Assembly (NCBI RefSeq): GCF_023634655.1
Contig: NZ_JAMKMS010000008.1
Span: 186,001-250,000, forward strand
Direction of reading: 5' to 3'
Source of the DNA: Vibrio methylphosphonaticus
Lineage (GTDB): Bacteria; Pseudomonadota; Gammaproteobacteria; Enterobacterales; Vibrionaceae
DNA length: 64,000 nucleotides
The translations under genes and the position numbers were made by a program. Positions 62,626-64,000 of the stretch are shown in pieces (position 1 is the first letter of the stretch; each line of letters begins with the position of its first letter). The notes under the pieces are model-generated. The model worked only from the letters and a program-made list of their open reading frames with translations, had not been told where the DNA came from and did not search any database.

Positions 62626-63113
62626 TGCTACCTAGGTCTTAATCTTGTTTGGGTTAGGTTACAAAAACAATTAATGTAATGACGAAATCTTGTTTTTAAA
62701 ACCATGATAATGGCTTCATAAATTCCATTATATTAATGAATGAGTTGTAATCACTCTGCAATAATCAATTTGAGCTAATATTTTATTTTATTTTATAACT
62801 TATAATAATACTTATACACTAATATTTTGAGGTGAAAATTTTTCTCATTAATAATCTATTCTCTGTTTTGTACAACTGAAGCAAAATTTGACCTAGTAAA
62901 ATTCAATTATTTACATTGAGGGCTTATCTAATAATAGGTCACTATGTCTAAAACTTTTGCATTGAAACCATTTATATCCAGTAATCAGTTTTCCGGAGAG
63001 GTTCGATACTAGGTTTTATCGTTTTCATTATATCGATTTTTGTCCTAATGAAATAAGTGGTCAAACAAGATTGAAACTTTGTCCAAGCCAACGAAACTTA
63101 ATGAGATTATACT
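62626..63113. other. AT-rich upstream region of the 63114 gene
   Basis: 488 bases without a gene, very AT-rich from 62700 on. The shared block at 62879-62918 is the only recognised element. Confidence 0.5.
62879..62918 (+). promoter_or_regulatory. Shared upstream block, copy 2
   Basis: AAGCAAAATTTGACCTAG followed by TTCAATTATTTACATTG, corresponding to 59761-59800. It lies about 196-235 bp before the 63114 start. Confidence 0.5.
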
Positions 63114-64000
63114 ATGAACAAACTGCAATTTACGATTCCTTTGGTATGTGCGTCGTTACTCCTCGGTGGGTGTTCTGACGAAGAAAAAATATCTGGCAAC
63201 CCTGGCGGTGGTGATGGTGACACTACTCAATTGACAGAAGTATATTGGGAACTCGACCATGAAGGAGTGAAAGCGGAGGCTGCTACTGATGCAGATCTTC
63301 CAAACGTTTACTACTTTTCTGGAAGTCGTTTGAAGTACTACAATGATGACAATGTCAGCGGGACTTATGAGATAGAGTTCTCTGATTTCAATTATGATGA
63401 AGAGACTAAATCTATCACTTTCAACTATTACGATACTGATGTTAAGGTAGTTCAAGGAACGTACAGTTTTGATGATGGCGAGCTCATCATTGACGGTGGA
63501 AATGATGGTTTCTTCAACGGTGTTGACCAGTATGATAATAAATTAGTTGTAGATGCAGCGAAAGACGCTGATGACCGTTACGGTGAAACTAAGGTCGCGC
63601 GCATTCAAAATATTACAGAGGAACTAAGTGGCACCCTCAATATGGCGCTCAATGAACCGGCTGCTGAAGGCTCGTTCGATGCAGATATTACTTATCGTTT
63701 AAATGAAGATAGCGCTGAAGATGGTGATTCTAAGGCATACGTCGCTGTTTATTCGAATGGTTTTGCATCAGCAAACAGCTACGGTGAGTTGTTGTTCGAA
63801 GCTATTGATGGCGAGCGGGCGCAGATTAAATACCGTAAGCTCTCAAATGCTTTCTCTGATCCGATTTGTGAGTTCACCATGGGTGAAACGCTTCCAATCA
63901 AGACTACTTGGGGTAATGATCAGTTCTCATTTACCATCGAGAATGCTGAAGTGAACAGCGATAGCGCTGACATAGAAGGTAATACTTGTACAGCAACTGT
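63114..64000 (+). CDS. Lipoprotein paralogous to the 59923 protein (3' end outside window)
   Basis: ATG 63114; 295 codons visible and open to the window end. The N-terminus MNKLQFTIPLVCASLLLGGC has a lipobox with Cys at residue 20. Next come a Gly/Asp linker and the same accessory domain as in the 59923 protein (VYWELDHEGVKAEAATDADL ... SGTYEIEFSDFNYDEETKS), then the start of the lectin-like domain (LNMALNEPAAEGSFDADITY). If the third domain is also present, this would be another cell-surface lyase-like enzyme. Confidence 0.65.
   Translation, partial: MNKLQFTIPLVCASLLLGGCSDEEKISGNPGGGDGDTTQLTEVYWELDHEGVKAEAATDADLPNVYYFSGSRLKYYNDDNVSGTYEIEFSDFNYDEETKSITFNYYDTDVKVVQGTYSFDDGELIIDGGNDGFFNGVDQYDNKLVVDAAKDADDRYGETKVARIQNITEELSGTLNMALNEPAAEGSFDADITYRLNEDSAEDGDSKAYVAVYSNGFASANSYGELLFEAIDGERAQIKYRKLSNAFSDPICEFTMGETLPIKTTWGNDQFSFTIENAEVNSDSADIEGNTCTAT

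Noticed and set aside
1..64000. tRNA, rRNA, riboswitch or CRISPR loci
   Set aside because: No cloverleaf-like, rRNA-like or repeat-spacer pattern was recognised on either strand; a covariance search could still find a small RNA.

Overview
The window looks like part of a Vibrionaceae genome. The evidence is a Vibrio-type copper set (CopA, CopI, cytochrome c, CopG), a DUF3316-like protein, an alginate-type set of uronate symporters, a KdgR-type regulator, and a dense population of decayed insertion sequences. It falls into two blocks joined at about 17.34 kb.

Block 1 (1-17342) is the inner part and one end of a Tn7-type transposon. The window opens inside tnsE. Next comes a copper/silver resistance cargo: a MerR regulator with its long-spacer promoter, a three-HMA-domain P-type ATPase, Met/His-rich small proteins, a CusRS-like two-component pair with two ATGACA-N4-TGTCAT operator boxes, the efflux pump cusCBA, and copI / cytochrome c / copG. 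The block ends with three spaced TnsB-type repeats and a terminal TTCGACA. Five bases (ATGGG) further on lies a second, inverted Tn7-type end, so two elements appear to have inserted in tandem at one attachment site. A relic IS200-type element sits just inside the first end.

Block 2 (about 17.4-64 kb) is a large polyuronate utilisation region. Secreted enzymes are a beta-helix lyase-like protein, an alginate_lyase-family (PL38/PL5-like) enzyme, and three members of a possible jelly-roll lyase family (58.4, 59.9 and 63.1 kb). Uptake is by a KdgM-type porin, three sodium-solute symporters plus a fourth pseudogene, and a TRAP transporter. Inside the cell, two heparinase II/III-type exolyases and a GH88 hydrolase would release unsaturated uronate. 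KdgF, an RpiB/DhuI-like isomerase, two KduD dehydrogenases, KdgK and Eda would take it to pyruvate and glyceraldehyde-3-phosphate. Two UxaC-type isomerases would handle saturated uronate. Two chemoreceptors are interspersed. A KdgR-like IclR regulator lies in the middle, and TGAAA-N5-TTTCA palindromes (the architecture of the enterobacterial KdgR box) precede most transcription units. No sulfatase is seen, so the substrate is more likely an unsulfated polyuronide (glucuronan, alginate or a mixed polymer) than ulvan or a sulfated glycosaminoglycan.

Block 2 has grown by duplication and been cut up by mobile DNA. Lyase, uxaC, kduD and symporter genes exist in two to four copies. The copies are separated by relics of IS630, IS3, IS6, IS5 and IS66 elements and by fragments of a group IIC intron, one of which starts directly after a transcription terminator. 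All functional assignments come from reading the protein sequences; no database search was run.
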